The notes below the pieces were generated by a model that did not search any database, was not told the origin of the DNA, and worked only from the letters and a program-made list of their open reading frames with translations. Shown here one piece after another: positions 47,736 to 61,278 of a DNA stretch of 64,000 nt. Origin of the DNA: Tragulus kanchil (taxonomy: Eukaryota; Chordata; Mammalia; Artiodactyla; Tragulidae); NCBI GenBank assembly GCA_022376925.1, contig JAIOJX010000002.1, positions 41,377,501 through 41,441,500 of the forward strand, written 5' to 3'. The translations under genes were made by a program, and so were the position numbers. Position 1 is the first letter of the stretch. Each line of letters starts with the position of its first letter.

Positions 47736-49953
47736 ACAGCACCCTGACCCTGAGCCTCGTCCACAATTAAGTGGCCCTGTGATCACTCTGGGCTCACCTG
47801 GACAGCCTCTTCTCAAGACCATCTGACCTTGATACTGTCCACAGCCTGACTCCATTCTGCACTGTGACATAATGTTTGCACAAGTTTGTGGAATGAGGAC
47901 ACAGATGTCTCCAGGGGACCACAGTTACATGTGTGAGTTGCAAATATTTCCTTCCATTCATGCCTGGTCTTATTATCCTCTAACAGACTCTTATAAGGAG
48001 TAGAAATTACTCATTTCAGTAACGGTCAGTTTTTGAAATTTTGTTCTATGGATCCTGCTTTTGGTTTGTTATCTAAGAAAGCTTTCCCTAGTTGCCCCCA
48101 AAGTTAACATTTTCCTTTTTTTTTTTTCCTCTAAAAGTTGGATAAGTTTTACATTTCTATGATCCATTCTGAATTAATTTTTTTATATGGTATGAGGTAT
48201 GGGTTTGGTTTTGCATAGTGATCCCAACTGTTTCCCAATCATTTCTTAAAAAGATTATGGGAAGTGACAAAGGGTTCCACCAATCAGCACTGAGCCTGGC
48301 AGCAGCACAGCTGGGAGGTCACAGGCACGAGGGCTGGAGAGAGCAGCGTGTGGATGGACCGCTGGGGGCTGGCACCAAGTGCTCATGCCCAGCAGGAACA
48401 CCACACCAACATTCCAGCAGACAGAATGGTCGGCTGGCCTGCCATCCCCTTGGCGCAGTGGGTACGTAAGGAGAGCATCTGGGATGGGGGTGGGGGGTGC
48501 TGCAGATGTGCTTCTGCCCGGCAAGGCCAGCCTCCAGTTGCACCACCACCCGAGATGGTCAACCTGACACTTCGGGGCAAGGGGGGCCATGGGACTCAGT
48601 CCACCCTGGGGAAGGCTGGCTTCATCCTCCACGTGCCTACCGGCTTCCCCGCTGACACCACTTTGGACCTTCCACCAGCGAACTCAGAGGGGAGCCGGTT
48701 CCAGGTACCTGGGCTGGTACCGACGTGCCTTGAGACTCCAAAAGGAATGCATCTGAATGTTCTCAGGACATGAATCTGGCCTCCTACTGGCCTTTCAGTA
48801 GCAGCCACACGCTTTGGCCAGTCTGGACTCCCTCCACGCATAATGACAGCACCCTGACCTCCTCACAAGTAAGTGGCCCTGTGATCACTCTGGGCTCACC
48901 TGGACAGCCTCTTCTCAAGACCATCTGACCTTGATACTGTCCACAGCCTGACTCCATTCTGCACTGTGACATAATGTTTGCACAAGTTTGTGGAATGAGG
49001 ACACAGATGTCTCCAGGGGACCACAGTTACATGTGTGAGTTGCAAATATTTCCTTCCATTCATGCCTGGTCTTATTATCCTCTAACAGACTCTTATAAGG
49101 AGTAGAAATTACTCATTTCAGTAACGGTCAGTTTTTGAAATTTTGTTCTATGGATCCTGCTTTTGGTTTGTTATCTAAGAAAGCTTTCCCTAGTTGCCCC
49201 CAAAGTTAACATTTTCCTTTTTTTTTTTTCCTCTAAAAGTTGGATAAGTTTTACATTTCTATGATCCATTCTGAATTAATTTTTTTATATGGTATGAGGT
49301 ATGGGTTTGGTTTTGCATAGTGATCCCAACTGTTTCCCAATCATTTCTTAAAAGATTATGGGAAGTGACAAAGGGTTCCACCAATCAGCACTGAGCCTGG
49401 CAGCAGCACAGCTGGGAGGTCACAGGCACGAGGGCTGGAGAGAGCAGCGTGTGGATGGACCGCTGGGGGCTGGCACCAAGTGCTCATGCCCAGCAGGAAC
49501 ACCACACCAACATTCCAGCAGACAGAATGGTCGGCTGGCCTGCCATCCCCTTGGCGCAGTGGGTACGTAAGGAGAGCATCTGGGATGGGGGTGGGGGGTG
49601 CTGCAGATGTGCTTCTGCCCGGCAAGGCCAGCCTCCAGTTGCACCACCACCCGAGATGGTCAACCTGACACTTCGGGGCAAGGGGGGCCATGGGACTCAG
49701 TCCACCCTGGGGAAGGCTGGCTTCATCCTCCACGTGCCTACCGGCTTCCCCGCTGACACCACTTTGGACCTTCCACCAGCGAACTCAGAGGGGAGCCGGT
49801 TCCAGGTACCTGGGCTGGTACCGACGTGCCTTGAGACTCCAAAAGGAATGCATCTGAATGTTCTCAGGACATGAATCTGGCCTCCTACTGGCCTTTCAGT
49901 AGCAGCCACACGCTTTGGCCAGTCTGGACTCCCTCCACGCAGCATAATGACAG
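47736..49953. repeat. Tandem duplication 11, unit about 1.10 kb
   Basis: Copy 1 is 47736-48845 and copy 2 is 48846-49953. Copy 2's first bases ('accctgacctcctcacaagt') look like an error-rich, shortened version of the sequence in copy 1 ('accctgaccctgagcctcgt' and on). Copy 1's end lacks 'gc' relative to copy 2 ('cacgcataatgacag' versus 'cacgcagcataatgacag'). 'acag' is shared at the junction. An 8-A versus 7-A type difference also occurs near 48250/49351. Confidence 0.93.
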
Positions 49954-50328
49954 ACACCTGCAGTAAAACGCGTCTGCACACATCAAGTACCCGATACTGA
50001 ACAACTCTGCTGCCTGCACATGTTCAGTTTTTATTTAGCGAAACCCACAGTAAAACAAATGAACACATGATCTACTTCTCTTAGAAAACTGCCTACTAGC
50101 AAAATTCCTCTGGCCAAGTACAGGAATCTTTGCCCGCAGATGGCAGAGACGGCACATGTGCCTGTGAACAGCAGAGTGGCGTTCCTGGAAAGCAACGCAT
50201 GAAGACAGGCCGCTTCGTCTCTGGGGGCCTTGCGCCAGCCTGCTTCTTCTCCTCGTCGTGCGCTGAACTATCGTAATCTCCACCAGGACTGAGAACACAG
50301 GTCTCCTGCAGAGGTCCTTCATCCTGAG
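49954..50328. other. Intergenic sequence, no gene recognised
   Basis: Unique sequence. A minus-strand open frame (50035-50400) shows no recognised protein. Confidence 0.45.
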
Positions 50329-50639
50329 CGTGGCCAGTTTACACCACTCCCCACTCAGTCGAAGACTGTTGGAAACTGCCCAGGCTCTCACCCACGACAA
50401 AGGAATATAAACTGCTGTCTTATTAAGGCATTCTCACCATCTCTGCCACTTTCCGATGCCAGAACCCATCAGCTCTGATTTCAGCAACAACCCCATACCT
50501 CCCCTCTGACCCCAAGGGGCCAGTTCTTACTGAGGCTCTTGACTTGGGCACAAGGGACACAGATAAAAAGCCTAAATGTAACAGCTGCAAGTATGTGTTT
50601 ATCATAAGAAAACAGATGTAAATTTTCATTACTGTATCA

Positions 50640-50955
50640 GTCAGAGCCAATAGGATATTACAGATAAAGAAAAGAGAGACAGACAGGCATAGAGATAGAT
50701 TTATTTTAAGGAATTGTTCTAAGTGATTGTGGGGCAGGCTGGCAATTCAGGCAGGACTGGACACTCCAGTCTTGAAGCAGAACTTCTCCAGGAAACCTCG
50801 GTTTTCACTCGAGGCCTTCAGTAGACTGAGGGGGCCTCCATCACATTATCAAGGGCAACGCCCTCTACAAAACACCTCCAAAGGACTCAGCTCAGTGTCT
50901 GACTTAGTAACTAGCTACTACAGCCTAGCTGACACACAGAACTAACCATCATAAT
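50640..50955 (+). repeat. Interspersed-repeat-like sequence, family not assigned (repeated at 51733-52048)
   Basis: 'cagagccaataggatattac', 'agatttattttaaggaattg', then 'gcaggctggcaattcaggca' and 'acagaactaaccatcat' follow the order of a common mammalian repeat with 'accaatagg ... tttattataaggaattgg ... attaaccatca'. The name is not assigned. Confidence 0.5.
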
Positions 50956-50964
50956 GACCTTGAA

Positions 50965-51421
50965 CTCTAGGCAACGATTTCTTAAGACATAATATCAAAA
51001 TGACAATCAAAAAAAAGCAGAAAAATTACACTGCATGAAAATTTCGAAATCTGTACATCAAAGAAATAGTATCAAGAACAGTGAAAAAAAAAGAACAATG
51101 AAAAGACAGCTGAGAGGACAGGAGAAAATGTTTGCAAACCATGAATATACAGGTTTAGTAGGCAGAATATCTAAGATCTTTTACAACTCAACAACAAAAT
51201 GACAAACCAATTCTTCATATGGGCAAAGGACTTGAGTACACACTTCTCTAAAGAAAATACACAAATAGCCAGTAATCTTGTACAAAGATGTTCAGCCTCA
51301 TTAGTTACTTAGAAAAAATCGTGACAAAAACTACTTTACACCTACTAGGATGACAAGAATCAAAGACAACAGTAACACTATCACTGAGGCCGCAGAGAGG
51401 CAAGGCAGCCAAGAAGATCCT
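50965..51421 (+). mobile_element. L1 3' part of ORF2, sense (first copy)
   Basis: 'gggcaaaggacttgagtaca', 'atgttcagcctcattagtta', 'actactttacacctactagg' and 'atgacaagaatcaaagacaa' are diverged forms of well-known L1 ORF2 3' sequence. No open frame remains. It is interrupted at the junction of duplication 12. Confidence 0.8.
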
Positions 51422-52057
51422 CGTGGCCAGTTTACACCACTCCCCACTCAGTCGAAGACTGTTGGAAACTGCCCAGGCTCTCACCCACGACAAAGGAATA
51501 TAAACTGCTGTCTTATTAAGGCATTCTCACCATCTCTGCCACTTTCCGATGCCAGAACCCATCAGCTCTGATTTCAGCAACAACCCCATACCTCCCCTCT
51601 GACCCCAAGGGGCCAGTTCTTACTGAGGCTCTTGACTTGGGCACAAGGGACACAGATAAAAAGCCTAAATGTAACAGCTGCAAGTATGTGTTTATCATAA
51701 GAAAACAGATGTAAATTTTCATTACTGTATCAGTCAGAGCCAATAGGATATTACAGATAAAGAAAAGAGAGACAGACAGGCATAGAGATAGATTTATTTT
51801 AAGGAATTGTTCTAAGTGATTGTGGGGCAGGCTGGCAATTCAGGCAGGACTGGACACTCCAGTCTTGAAGCAGAACTTCTCCAGGAAACCTCGGTTTTCA
51901 CTCGAGGCCTTCAGTAGACTGAGGGGGCCTCCATCACATTATCAAGGGCAACGCCCTCTACAAAACACCTCCAAAGGACTCAGCTCAGTGTCTGACTTAG
52001 TAACTAGCTACTACAGCCTAGCTGACACACAGAACTAACCATCATAATGACCTTGAA

Positions 52058-52800
52058 CTCTAGGCAACGATTTCTTAAGACATAATATCAAAATGACAAT
52101 CAAAAAAAAGCAGAAAAATTACACTGCATGAAAATTTCGAAATCTGTACATCAAAGAAATAGTATCAAGAACAGTGAAAAAAAAAGAACAATGAAAAGAC
52201 AGCTGAGAGGACAGGAGAAAATGTTTGCAAACCATGAATATACAGGTTTAGTAGGCAGAATATCTAAGATCTTTTACAACTCAACAACAAAATGACAAAC
52301 CAATTCTTCATATGGGCAAAGGACTTGAGTACACACTTCTCTAAAGAAAATACACAAATAGCCAGTAATCTTGTACAAAGATGTTCAGCCTCATTAGTTA
52401 CTTAGAAAAAATCGTGACAAAAACTACTTTACACCTACTAGGATGACAAGAATCAAAGACAACAGTAACACTATCACTGAGGCCGCAGAGAGGCAAGGCA
52501 GCCAAGAAGATCCTCAAATGCTCAAACATGACTTACCTTATGACTCAAACAATTCCACTTCTAGGTATCCACCCAAGAGAAGTGAAAACGTATGTCCTCA
52601 CAAACACTTGTACACAAATGTAACAACATAACTTAGTACGGCCAAAATACAGCAACCGCCAAAACACCCATCACTCTGGAGTGTTCTGGAATTAGACAGT
52701 GATGTGTTGCACTCTTGTGATATGGTAAGTCACTGGACTCAACAGTTTAAAAGGTGAGTTTTATGGTATGTAATTTACATCTCAACCTAGCAAAAATGGG
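52058..52800 (+). mobile_element. L1 3' end, sense (second copy and continuation)
   Basis: Repeats the 50965 segment and continues without a break through 'ccttatgactcaaacaattc', 'acttctaggtatccacccaa' and 'atttacatctcaacctagc', the L1 3' end. The smooth continuation marks the right-hand copy as the one contiguous with the downstream sequence. Confidence 0.8.
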
Positions 52801-53569
52801 AACACAAAGTTTGACAGCACCTCCTCTCCCTGCTCTCCTGGCCTCGGGCCTGAGCTCCCAAGAAGGGACGGAGTCCCAGGCAGTGCGGCTTCTGCTCCAG
52901 GAGCCTCTCCCTGGGCGCACAAGAGGATCCACCCGAGGTGTCGGTCACCACTCTCCAGTAAGGAGCTTACAGGGCCACACTTCATACCAGCTTATCTCAG
53001 AGGTGGACTGGCTTCCTCTACACGTCCCATGTTGGTCCAACATGTCTAAGAGGGCATGTCCAGCCTTTGCAAGCCTCCTCTAAGATCCGAGTCAGGCTCT
53101 GTGCTCTGGAGGACCAGGGAGGTGTGTATCCCCACTGTGTGAGATGAATGCGTGGATGAACCACACCAACACCTCTCTCTAGGTCCACTTGCAACTTATA
53201 TTGGTAAGAACAATGATACAATTGTAAATGCACTGATAATGCATGCAACATGGGAGGGCAGGAATGGTGTCCCCCCACCAGGGTGGACCCACCAGAGCCA
53301 GTGGACCCAGAGGGGGGCTGGGGAAGGGGTGCCAGGCCTGCCAGGTCTCACTAGCACCCAGAAGCCCACCTGTCTGCCTTCAACCATAAGGAAAAATTAG
53401 CTTTACCCAAACAGCACTAGTGGTTTAATGAAGCCCATATAACCTTATATAGCCTCTTGGAAAGTCAGCCCACTATTTACACAGGAGGACAGACCAGATA
53501 CAAATGCGTATCTTAACGTAATTTAAGTACGTGTTCTTAGGATAGTAACATTTTTTACAACTACCATTT
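52801..53569. other. Intergenic sequence, no gene recognised
   Basis: GC-rich from 52820 to 53390 with chance open frames, then AT-rich. No family recognised. Confidence 0.5.
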
Positions 53570-53740
53570 ATTGGTCAATCATTCTGCATCAGATTGTGAC
53601 AAAGCACTGTTATTATTTTATGAAACCACAACTCTATAAGGTAAGCACGACCTTCTCTAAGGAAGAACTGAAGGACACAGGACTAAGTGGCCCAAAGCCA
53701 TGGGTTAAATGGCCCTAGGATTTGCACCAGTGTCCTCTCT
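53570..53740 (-). mobile_element. MIR-like SINE, antisense
   Basis: 'accatttattggtcaatcat', 'gttattattttatgaaacca', 'aactctataaggtaagcacg' and 'aaatggccctaggatttgca' follow the reverse order of MIR. Diverged. Confidence 0.6.
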
Positions 53741-55677
53741 GCCGCTCTTCACTGAGCGATTTACAGACCCTGTGTGACCTAGAACCTCATGGTTGACAGT
53801 GCTCAGGCTGTGAGTGAGGAGCTCCCAAGGAGGCCTACAGACTTCATCACCCACTCCATCGCCAGGGCAGACTCTAACGGGCACCTGCCTATAACCTCCA
53901 TAGCACTGTCTACCTTTATGTCATGAACAAGCAGCATCTCACGAGGACTTAACACAGGAGGGATGGAACACACATCCCAGCCTGTCTGCTGAACGGAACT
54001 CAGTAAAACCTGCATCACAGAAAAGGCTACCTAGCTTCTGGCCACCATGTCAATTACTGTTAATCCAAATAAATGATTCCAACATTTCTCTGTAGCCAAA
54101 TACATTGTTTTCAAAAATGTATTTCTAATAATGTTAAATATCTCAAGTAAGAAAACACTTTTTGATGCAGTTTCAAAAAATTACTTTAGAGATTTTTATA
54201 CTACAAAGAGTATTAAATTATTAGAATACATTTATAAATATTATTAAAATGTTACTACTGTGATGGGTGGTTTGGACATCAACTCTCAGAGACAAAGTAA
54301 ACACATCCCACGCAGGGACGCTGTGTCAAGGACAACTGTGACAAGTGAGGAGAAAACCTGCAGACCTAGGTGCAAAGGAGGTCGGGAGGAGTCAAGTAAG
54401 GCGGGACAGGACAGACCAAGGGCATCGCAGGAGGGAGCTATGCCTGGAGAAGGTGTGAGCCTCCGCTCTCAAGTTTTCCTCAACTCTGTGCTGAGAGCTG
54501 CCATGTGGGGTGCACATCCAGGACGGTGGCAGAGCAGCTGAGAGAACGCACCACCCACAGGACAGAGCACAGGAACGCACTGACAGAGCGGGATCCGCCA
54601 GAGTGCCCAGCCTCACAGAGGGAGGGCCACGTTCACCCACACTTTACCTTCTAAGCCAATAAATACATTCAGCACCTCGCAGCACCTAGCTGTACAGTAA
54701 AATGGGTTAAGACATGTCACCCAGACTTAAAGTGGCAATGATACTAGTACACCAACTTATCAACCATCCATCACCAACCACAGATCATGTCTGTTGTCTA
54801 CACAGGGCCACAAACACAGCAGACTGAGAGTCATGGTCAATCTTGAGAACCCAAGGTTTAATTAAGACACCTGTGGCCTCAAAGTGGAACCCAAAGACTC
54901 AGGAATTCTAGTTCTCTGGTTAACAGAACAGCACACAGGGGGACTTAATGCAGAAGTGTGCTTATACCAAATGAAGGTCAGATAACACAACAAAGGGTTT
55001 TTGCACCAGTTTGGCAAGAAAAAAAAGGTTTTTTTTAAAAAAAGAAAAAACCTAAGGTCCAGCAGCACACTAATACAGACATGGCAACAACAGCAGCAGC
55101 AGAAAGCCAAACAGAGATAACAATATTTACATTTCAAGCAGAGATTAATAAGACATCTTCAGTATTAAATTTGTTTGCATTTTAATTACTGTATAACTGC
55201 GTTTTATAATTTTATTGGGCTTCATAATTTTATAGGGTTAAAAAGTATATACATTTGCATTAATACAGCTTTATGCATTAAACAATGATAACAAAAATAA
55301 TTCAAGACAATACTGACTCCGAAAGAATTCTTTTTCTCCTTAAAGAAGTCCGTAAGTTTACTAAAGGTTAAGAAACCCAGGCAATTAGATACTGTACTTT
55401 TCTTGTGAACTCAGTTATTTTCACTTGAGCATTTAGATGATTTTTTAAAATTACAGCAATAAAAAGAGAATCTATGATAGTGGATATAATCTGGATGTCT
55501 GACAATCACTACTTATCTGGACATGTGGCTTAAGATGCAGTAAGACAGTACATTTCTCCTTGTCAGTTAACAACTATGGAAAAAATCTACCTTTCTCTCC
55601 CATTACGGACTGACAAACTACACAGGCTAGAAAATCCTGCAGTGTGTAATAAAGCATTCACAATGACCACGCTTGTT
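53741..55677. other. AT-rich intergenic sequence, no gene recognised
   Basis: Contains an A/T homopolymer cluster near 55018-55050 and a GC-richer island at 54260-54650. No exon, RNA gene or transposon is confidently recognised. It may still lie in the far 3' flank of UBE2V2. Confidence 0.5.
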
Positions 55678-57874
55678 GACCAGAAAATGATGAGACTTTG
55701 GACCCAAAAACATGACAGTAAGTATCATATCCAACTTTACATTTTAATGCAGGTGTCTTGTCCAAACCTCACTTTTCATTACATGGTTCATTTTCCAGAT
55801 TACTTGGTAAAGCTATATACTGTTTAAAAAAAAAAAAAAAAAAAAGCTCTTGTATTAGAAAAAGGAAGACTATCCATTCCATAGTTAGCAGTGTTTCCGC
55901 GTAACCTCTGAACAATATCTAATCACTCGTCCACACTGAACAAACAAGGCTGAACAAACACTCTCAATGAATTCAATAGGCAGCTTCTTTACTGCCCACG
56001 GCTTTCTAACTTCTGCTGGGTAGTACTCAGTGTCAGTAATGAGTACTCCTTTGGAGGTGGAACTTCCCTTTTGTATAATCTTTTGGGTGCCAAAGCCTCA
56101 GACAGAAGCCGCTGCTCTTAGTGAACAAAGACAAGACGAATGAATTCACAGCAAATCTACATCTGGAGCCGAGGGGCCAGTGCCCAGCTCTTCACATGCT
56201 GCCTGGCCCATCATCACTAGAAAGAGAACAGTTCCTGCTCCTAGACTCTTTCTAAAAGCGTGAAATACATCTGGCCTTGATCACTGACTTTGTAAATTAA
56301 CTTCCAGATAAAATCTTGCACAGATCTTCAGACTGCATGTGAAAGTGCGACAGAGCAGACTTCCAGAGATTTCTTTAGGTGAGAAGGTCCCACTGAAGAT
56401 GTAAGCTCCATGGTAACTGCTTCAGACCCAGTGATAATTCTTTTTTTCTTTTTAAATCACATATTCATTCCATGAGTTTCTCAAACTCTATTTCACAGGA
56501 TGATGGTTTCAACCTGTCATTTATTTTGTCATCAAATACCTTCAATAATTTTCTCTTTAGAAACTACTTGTGGTGTACCTTTTATTTTCAATACTACACT
56601 GTGTTTTTAAAGTAACCAACATTTCCTATATGATCTATGATAAGATCTCCATCTTCAGTTCAGTAGCCTGAGAGGCATATTAATTTAGCATAACAGACAT
56701 CTTATTTCCATATACTTCTTGCTTTTGATAAAAACAGTACTGGATAGGAATTTACTGCTAATACTCCTATCAATCGGACTGAAAATGCTAGGTTTTCTTG
56801 TTTACCAAAAAACCATGACAGTAAGTATCATATCCAACTTTACATTTTAATGCAGGTGTCTTGTCCAAACCTCACTTTTCATTACATGGTTCATTTTCCA
56901 GATTACTTGGTAAAGCTATATACTGTTTAAAAAAAAAAAAAAAGCTCTTGTATTAGAAAAAGGAAGACTATCCATTCCATAGTTAGCAGTGTTTCCGCGT
57001 AACCTCTGAACAATATCTAATCACTCGTCCACACTGAACAAACAAGGCTGAACAAACACTCTCAATGAATTCAATAGGCAGCTTCTTTACTGCCCACGGC
57101 TTTCTAACTTCTGCTGGGTAGTACTCAGTGTCAGTAATGAGTACTCCTTTGGAGGTGGAACTTCCCTTTTGTATAATCTTTTGGGTGCCAAAGCCTCAGA
57201 CAGAAGCCGCTGCTCTTAGTGAACAAAGACAAGACGAATGAATTCACAGCAAATCTACATCTGGAGCCGAGGGGCCAGTGCCCAGCTCTTCACATGCTGC
57301 CTGGCCCATCATCACTAGAAAGAGAACAGTTCCTGCTCCTAGACTCTTTCTAAAAGCGTGAAATACATCTGGCCTTGATCACTGACTTTGTAAATTAACT
57401 TCCAGATAAAATCTTGCACAGATCTTCAGACTGCATGTGAAAGTGCGACAGAGCAGACTTCCAGAGATTTCTTTAGGTGAGAAGGTCCCACTGAAGATGT
57501 AAGCTCCATGGTAACTGCTTCAGACCCAGTGATAATTCTTTTTTTCTTTTTAAATCACATATTCATTCCATGAGTTTCTCAAACTCTATTTCACAGGATG
57601 ATGGTTTCAACCTGTCATTTATTTTGTCATCAAATACCTTCAATAATTTTCTCTTTAGAAACTACTTGTGGTGTACCTTTTATTTTCAATACTACACTGT
57701 GTTTTTAAAGTAACCAACATTTCCTATATGATCTATGATAAGATCTCCATCTTCAGTTCAGTAGCCTGAGAGGCATATTAATTTAGCATAACAGACATCT
57801 TATTTCCATATACTTCTTGCTTTTTGATAAAAACAGTACTGGATAGGAATTTACTGCTAATACTCCTATCAATC
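55678..57874. repeat. Tandem duplication 13, unit about 1.10 kb
   Basis: Copy 1 is 55678-56775 and copy 2 is 56776-57874. Copy 2's first about 38 bases ('ggactgaaaatgctagg' and on) look like an error-rich reading of the copy 1 start ('gaccagaaaatgatgag' and on). The poly(A) run is 20 A in copy 1 (55826-55845) and 15 A in copy 2 (56929-56943). A T run near 57822 is one longer in copy 2. Confidence 0.94.
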
Positions 57875-58123
57875 CTATAACACACTGCATCTGCTGCTTT
57901 TCATCATGTTTCTATTATACATAGAAAACAGATACACTTTCCAAAATCTTAGGAGTTGCAATCTTTTTGAGAGAATAACCAAAAGCCAATCAAGTTGTTA
58001 CTGAAAGACCACACTGAAACTTGATACTTTTCTTATAGAAAAATGAAGTCATTACCTTTAGATCCTTCCCAGCAATTAATTATACTATAACGATACACAA
58101 ACAAGTCTTAAAAATGTATCAAT

Positions 58124-58385
58124 GGGCTTCCCTGGTGGTCCAGTGGGTAAAGAGTCCGTCTTGCAGTGCAAGGGGCAACAGTTCAATCCCTGGCCCGGGA
58201 AGAATCCACGTGCCGCGGAGCGGCTGGACCGATGCGTCTAATTACAAGTCAGCGCTCTGGAGTGCATGCATCCAGAGCCGGTGCTCTGCAACCAGAGAGG
58301 CCACTGCAATGGGAGGCCCACACATACCAAAGAAAAAAGATAGATGAAAATAAATATAAAAAAAATGGAAGAGGCATGATGGGAA
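58124..58385 (+). mobile_element. CHR-like SINE (first copy)
   Basis: 'gggcttccctggtggtccag', 'ggttcaatcc'-type B box and 'agaatccacgtgccgcggag' give the same head and body as 19608. The tail is altered ('gatagatgaaaataaatata'). 'aaaaatgtat' at 58110-58119 and 58386-58395 is a possible 10-bp target-site duplication. Confidence 0.88.
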
Positions 58386-59215
58386 AAAAATGTATTTATA
58401 AAAGGAAATCTCGGGGCGGGGAGGAACCCCTTAAGTAACTCCCCCAACTCTGTAACTCATGACACAGGATGGGATCAATCAATCGTACTCATACTGTTAA
58501 TGTGTACATGAAAGCACGGCTGTGTGCCCATCACCGATGTGAAAACAGCTCTGAACAAAGCCAGCAATTCACGAGGCACCTTTCAAAGACGCCCGCACCG
58601 CCACACACATCTAGGATGTAAAAAAAAATGATACTTTCTGTGTCTTCCACATTTTCAAACAACTGAATTTCATGTGTTATTTATCAATAACAATATATAT
58701 ATAGTGCAAAGTATTTTGTCATCAAATACCTTCAATAATTTTCTCTTTAGAAACTACTTGTGGTGTACCTTTTATTTTCAATACTACACTGTGTTTTTAA
58801 AGTAACCAACATTTCCTATATGATCTATGATAAGATCTCCATCTTCAGTTCAGTAGCCTGAGAGGCATATTAATTTAGCATAACAGACATCTTATTTCCA
58901 TATACTTCTTGCTTTTTGATAAAAACAGTACTGGATAGGAATTTACTGCTAATACTCCTATCAATCCTATAACACACTGCATCTGCTGCTTTTCATCATG
59001 TTTCTATTATACATAGAAAACAGATACACTTTCCAAAATCTTAGGAGTTGCAATCTTTTTGAGAGAATAACCAAAAGCCAATCAAGTTGTTACTGAAAGA
59101 CCACACTGAAACTTGATACTTTTCTTATAGAAAAATGAAGTCATTACCTTTAGATCCTTCCCAGCAATTAATTATACTATAACGATACACAAACAAGTCT
59201 TAAAAATGTATCAAT

Positions 59216-59477
59216 GGGCTTCCCTGGTGGTCCAGTGGGTAAAGAGTCCGTCTTGCAGTGCAAGGGGCAACAGTTCAATCCCTGGCCCGGGAAGAATCCA
59301 CGTGCCGCGGAGCGGCTGGACCGATGCGTCTAATTACAAGTCAGCGCTCTGGAGTGCATGCATCCAGAGCCGGTGCTCTGCAACCAGAGAGGCCACTGCA
59401 ATGGGAGGCCCACACATACCAAAGAAAAAAGATAGATGAAAATAAATATAAAAAAAATGGAAGAGGCATGATGGGAA
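59216..59477 (+). mobile_element. CHR-like SINE (second copy, duplication 14)
   Basis: Identical by eye to 58124-58385 at offset 1092, flanks included. It is carried by the duplication and is not a second insertion. Confidence 0.88.
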
Positions 59478-59803
59478 AAAAATGTATTTATAAAAGGAAA
59501 TCTCGGGGCGGGGAGGAACCCCTTAAGTAACTCCCCCAACTCTGTAACTCATGACACAGGATGGGATCAATCAATCGTACTCATACTGTTAATGTGTACA
59601 TGAAAGCACGGCTGTGTGCCCATCACCGATGTGAAAACAGCTCTGAACAAAGCCAGCAATTCACGAGGCACCTTTCAAAGACGCCCGCACCGCCACACAC
59701 ATCTAGGATGTAAAAAAAAATGATACTTTCTGTGTCTTCCACATTTTCAAACAACTGAATTTCATGTGTTATTTATCAATAACAATATATATATAGTGCA
59801 AAG

Positions 59804-61278
59804 TATTTAAATCAATGAACTGGTACAAAGTAATCCAGACTATAAACCTTACATAAGTCAAACCAATTCTCTCTCCGAGCACTCAAATTTGAAGTGATAA
59901 AGCCCTTTAAAGAGATGCAAAATAATTTTTTTTTCTATTTTACATCCCAAAGACTCAATCACTACTTCTTACAAGTGTTTATGTTCCAAAATCCTGAAAA
60001 CCACTCATAAACCTGTAACAACTACTGGAAAAAAATTTTTTTATAAATAAGGGATTCTGAAAATTAGTAATTAAAACCATTAAAGAATAACACTCACCTA
60101 ACAGGACAAATATTTAACTTTTATGATTTATTAATATATGATCATCCCCTAGGGCCTCACTCACTAGCCTTTTGAAGGCAACACACGCCTGGGGGTGCGT
60201 TTCACAACCCTGCATGTGGGAAAGGAGAGTGGACAAGAGGTGAAGACGTCCAGATGCTCGGTCCACCCGTGTGGAAACAATGGACCACATTCAGGTGGCC
60301 AGGAGCTCCCATGTAGAACAGGACACACTCTCCCTAGGAACACAGTCACCAGACATTGATCCAGACTATCGGGAACCACTGCTCTCACACAGGCTGTCAG
60401 TGGAATTCCACTTAATCTCAATCACTTAAAACTTTTAAGAATGTATGCCGAGGTACAGTTAATTTCAAACCTATTTTAATAAATTACACATGCACTAATA
60501 TGTATGTATACATTCTCCATGTGTCACTTTAAACATCTCTGATATTTAAAGTCATATTGAAATGAATAAATTGAGATAAACTGCTGCTAACTTTAACGTA
60601 TTCTGGCCAAGAAAGGGTAGCTCAGAGCTTTACTTTTGAATGTACTTGATAAAAAATAAATCACGGGCTGTTTGAGAAATCTGTCCACGTTACCTTTCTA
60701 TTTTCTTTAGAAAACAAAACTCATTGAGAAAAAGAAAAAAAAAAAGAACTCGTAAGAATTTCAACAAAGTAGTATACCCAAATGCAACGAGATGAAAAAC
60801 AGCAACCCAAAGCCTTGAGGCTTGAGCCACTCTGGTCAAAGCAGAGCACAGGTGAACTCTAAATTTCGAATTACACAGCTGCCAAAGCGAAGGGTAGGTG
60901 GACAAAATTAATCCCGTCAGTAGTGAGAGCACTGGGGGCAGATATTATGAAGAAATACTGGAATGTATATTTGGATGATCTGTAATCTACGTTCTGTAAA
61001 AATTGCTAGAATTCAGACATATATTGCTTGTGAAATCAAACTGAAAACATAATATCTAGGATTCTTTCTCCTAACAAAAAATTAAACTTATGAGGAAATC
61101 TGTACTCTGAAATATGCTGCAAATTCCAATTTGCGAGAAGTATACAATGCAGGATAAATAACAAGAGGTATAGAGATGAACAGCTACAAGAATTCCAATT
61201 TCTACGGCCTCAGCAAGTTACCATATACACACATCAATGTAACAGAAATGGCACGCTTTCTGAAGACACATTCCACAT
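59804..61278. other. AT-rich sequence downstream of UBE2V2
   Basis: No transposon or exon recognised. It may include distal 3' UTR of UBE2V2 if a distal polyadenylation site is used. The sequence alone cannot decide this. Confidence 0.4.

Larger units (their letters stand above)
50329..52515. repeat. Tandem duplication 12, unit 1093 bp
   Basis: Copy 1 is 50329-51421 and copy 2 is 51422-52515, with constant offset 1093 and no difference seen. The bases 'atcct' occur on both sides of the junction (51416-51421 and before copy 1). An L1 reading left to right is cut by the junction and resumes after copy 2 at 'aaatgctcaaacatgact'. This is expected if one L1 was split by an unmerged overlap. Confidence 0.94.
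57620..59803. repeat. Tandem duplication 14, unit 1092 bp
   Basis: Copy 1 is 57620-58711 and copy 2 is 58712-59803, with constant offset 1092 and no difference seen. The junction lies at microhomology 'tattt'. It overlaps duplication 13, so 'tattttgtcatcaaatacc' and following bases occur at about 56528, 57620 and 58712. A CHR-like SINE is carried in both copies. Confidence 0.95.
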
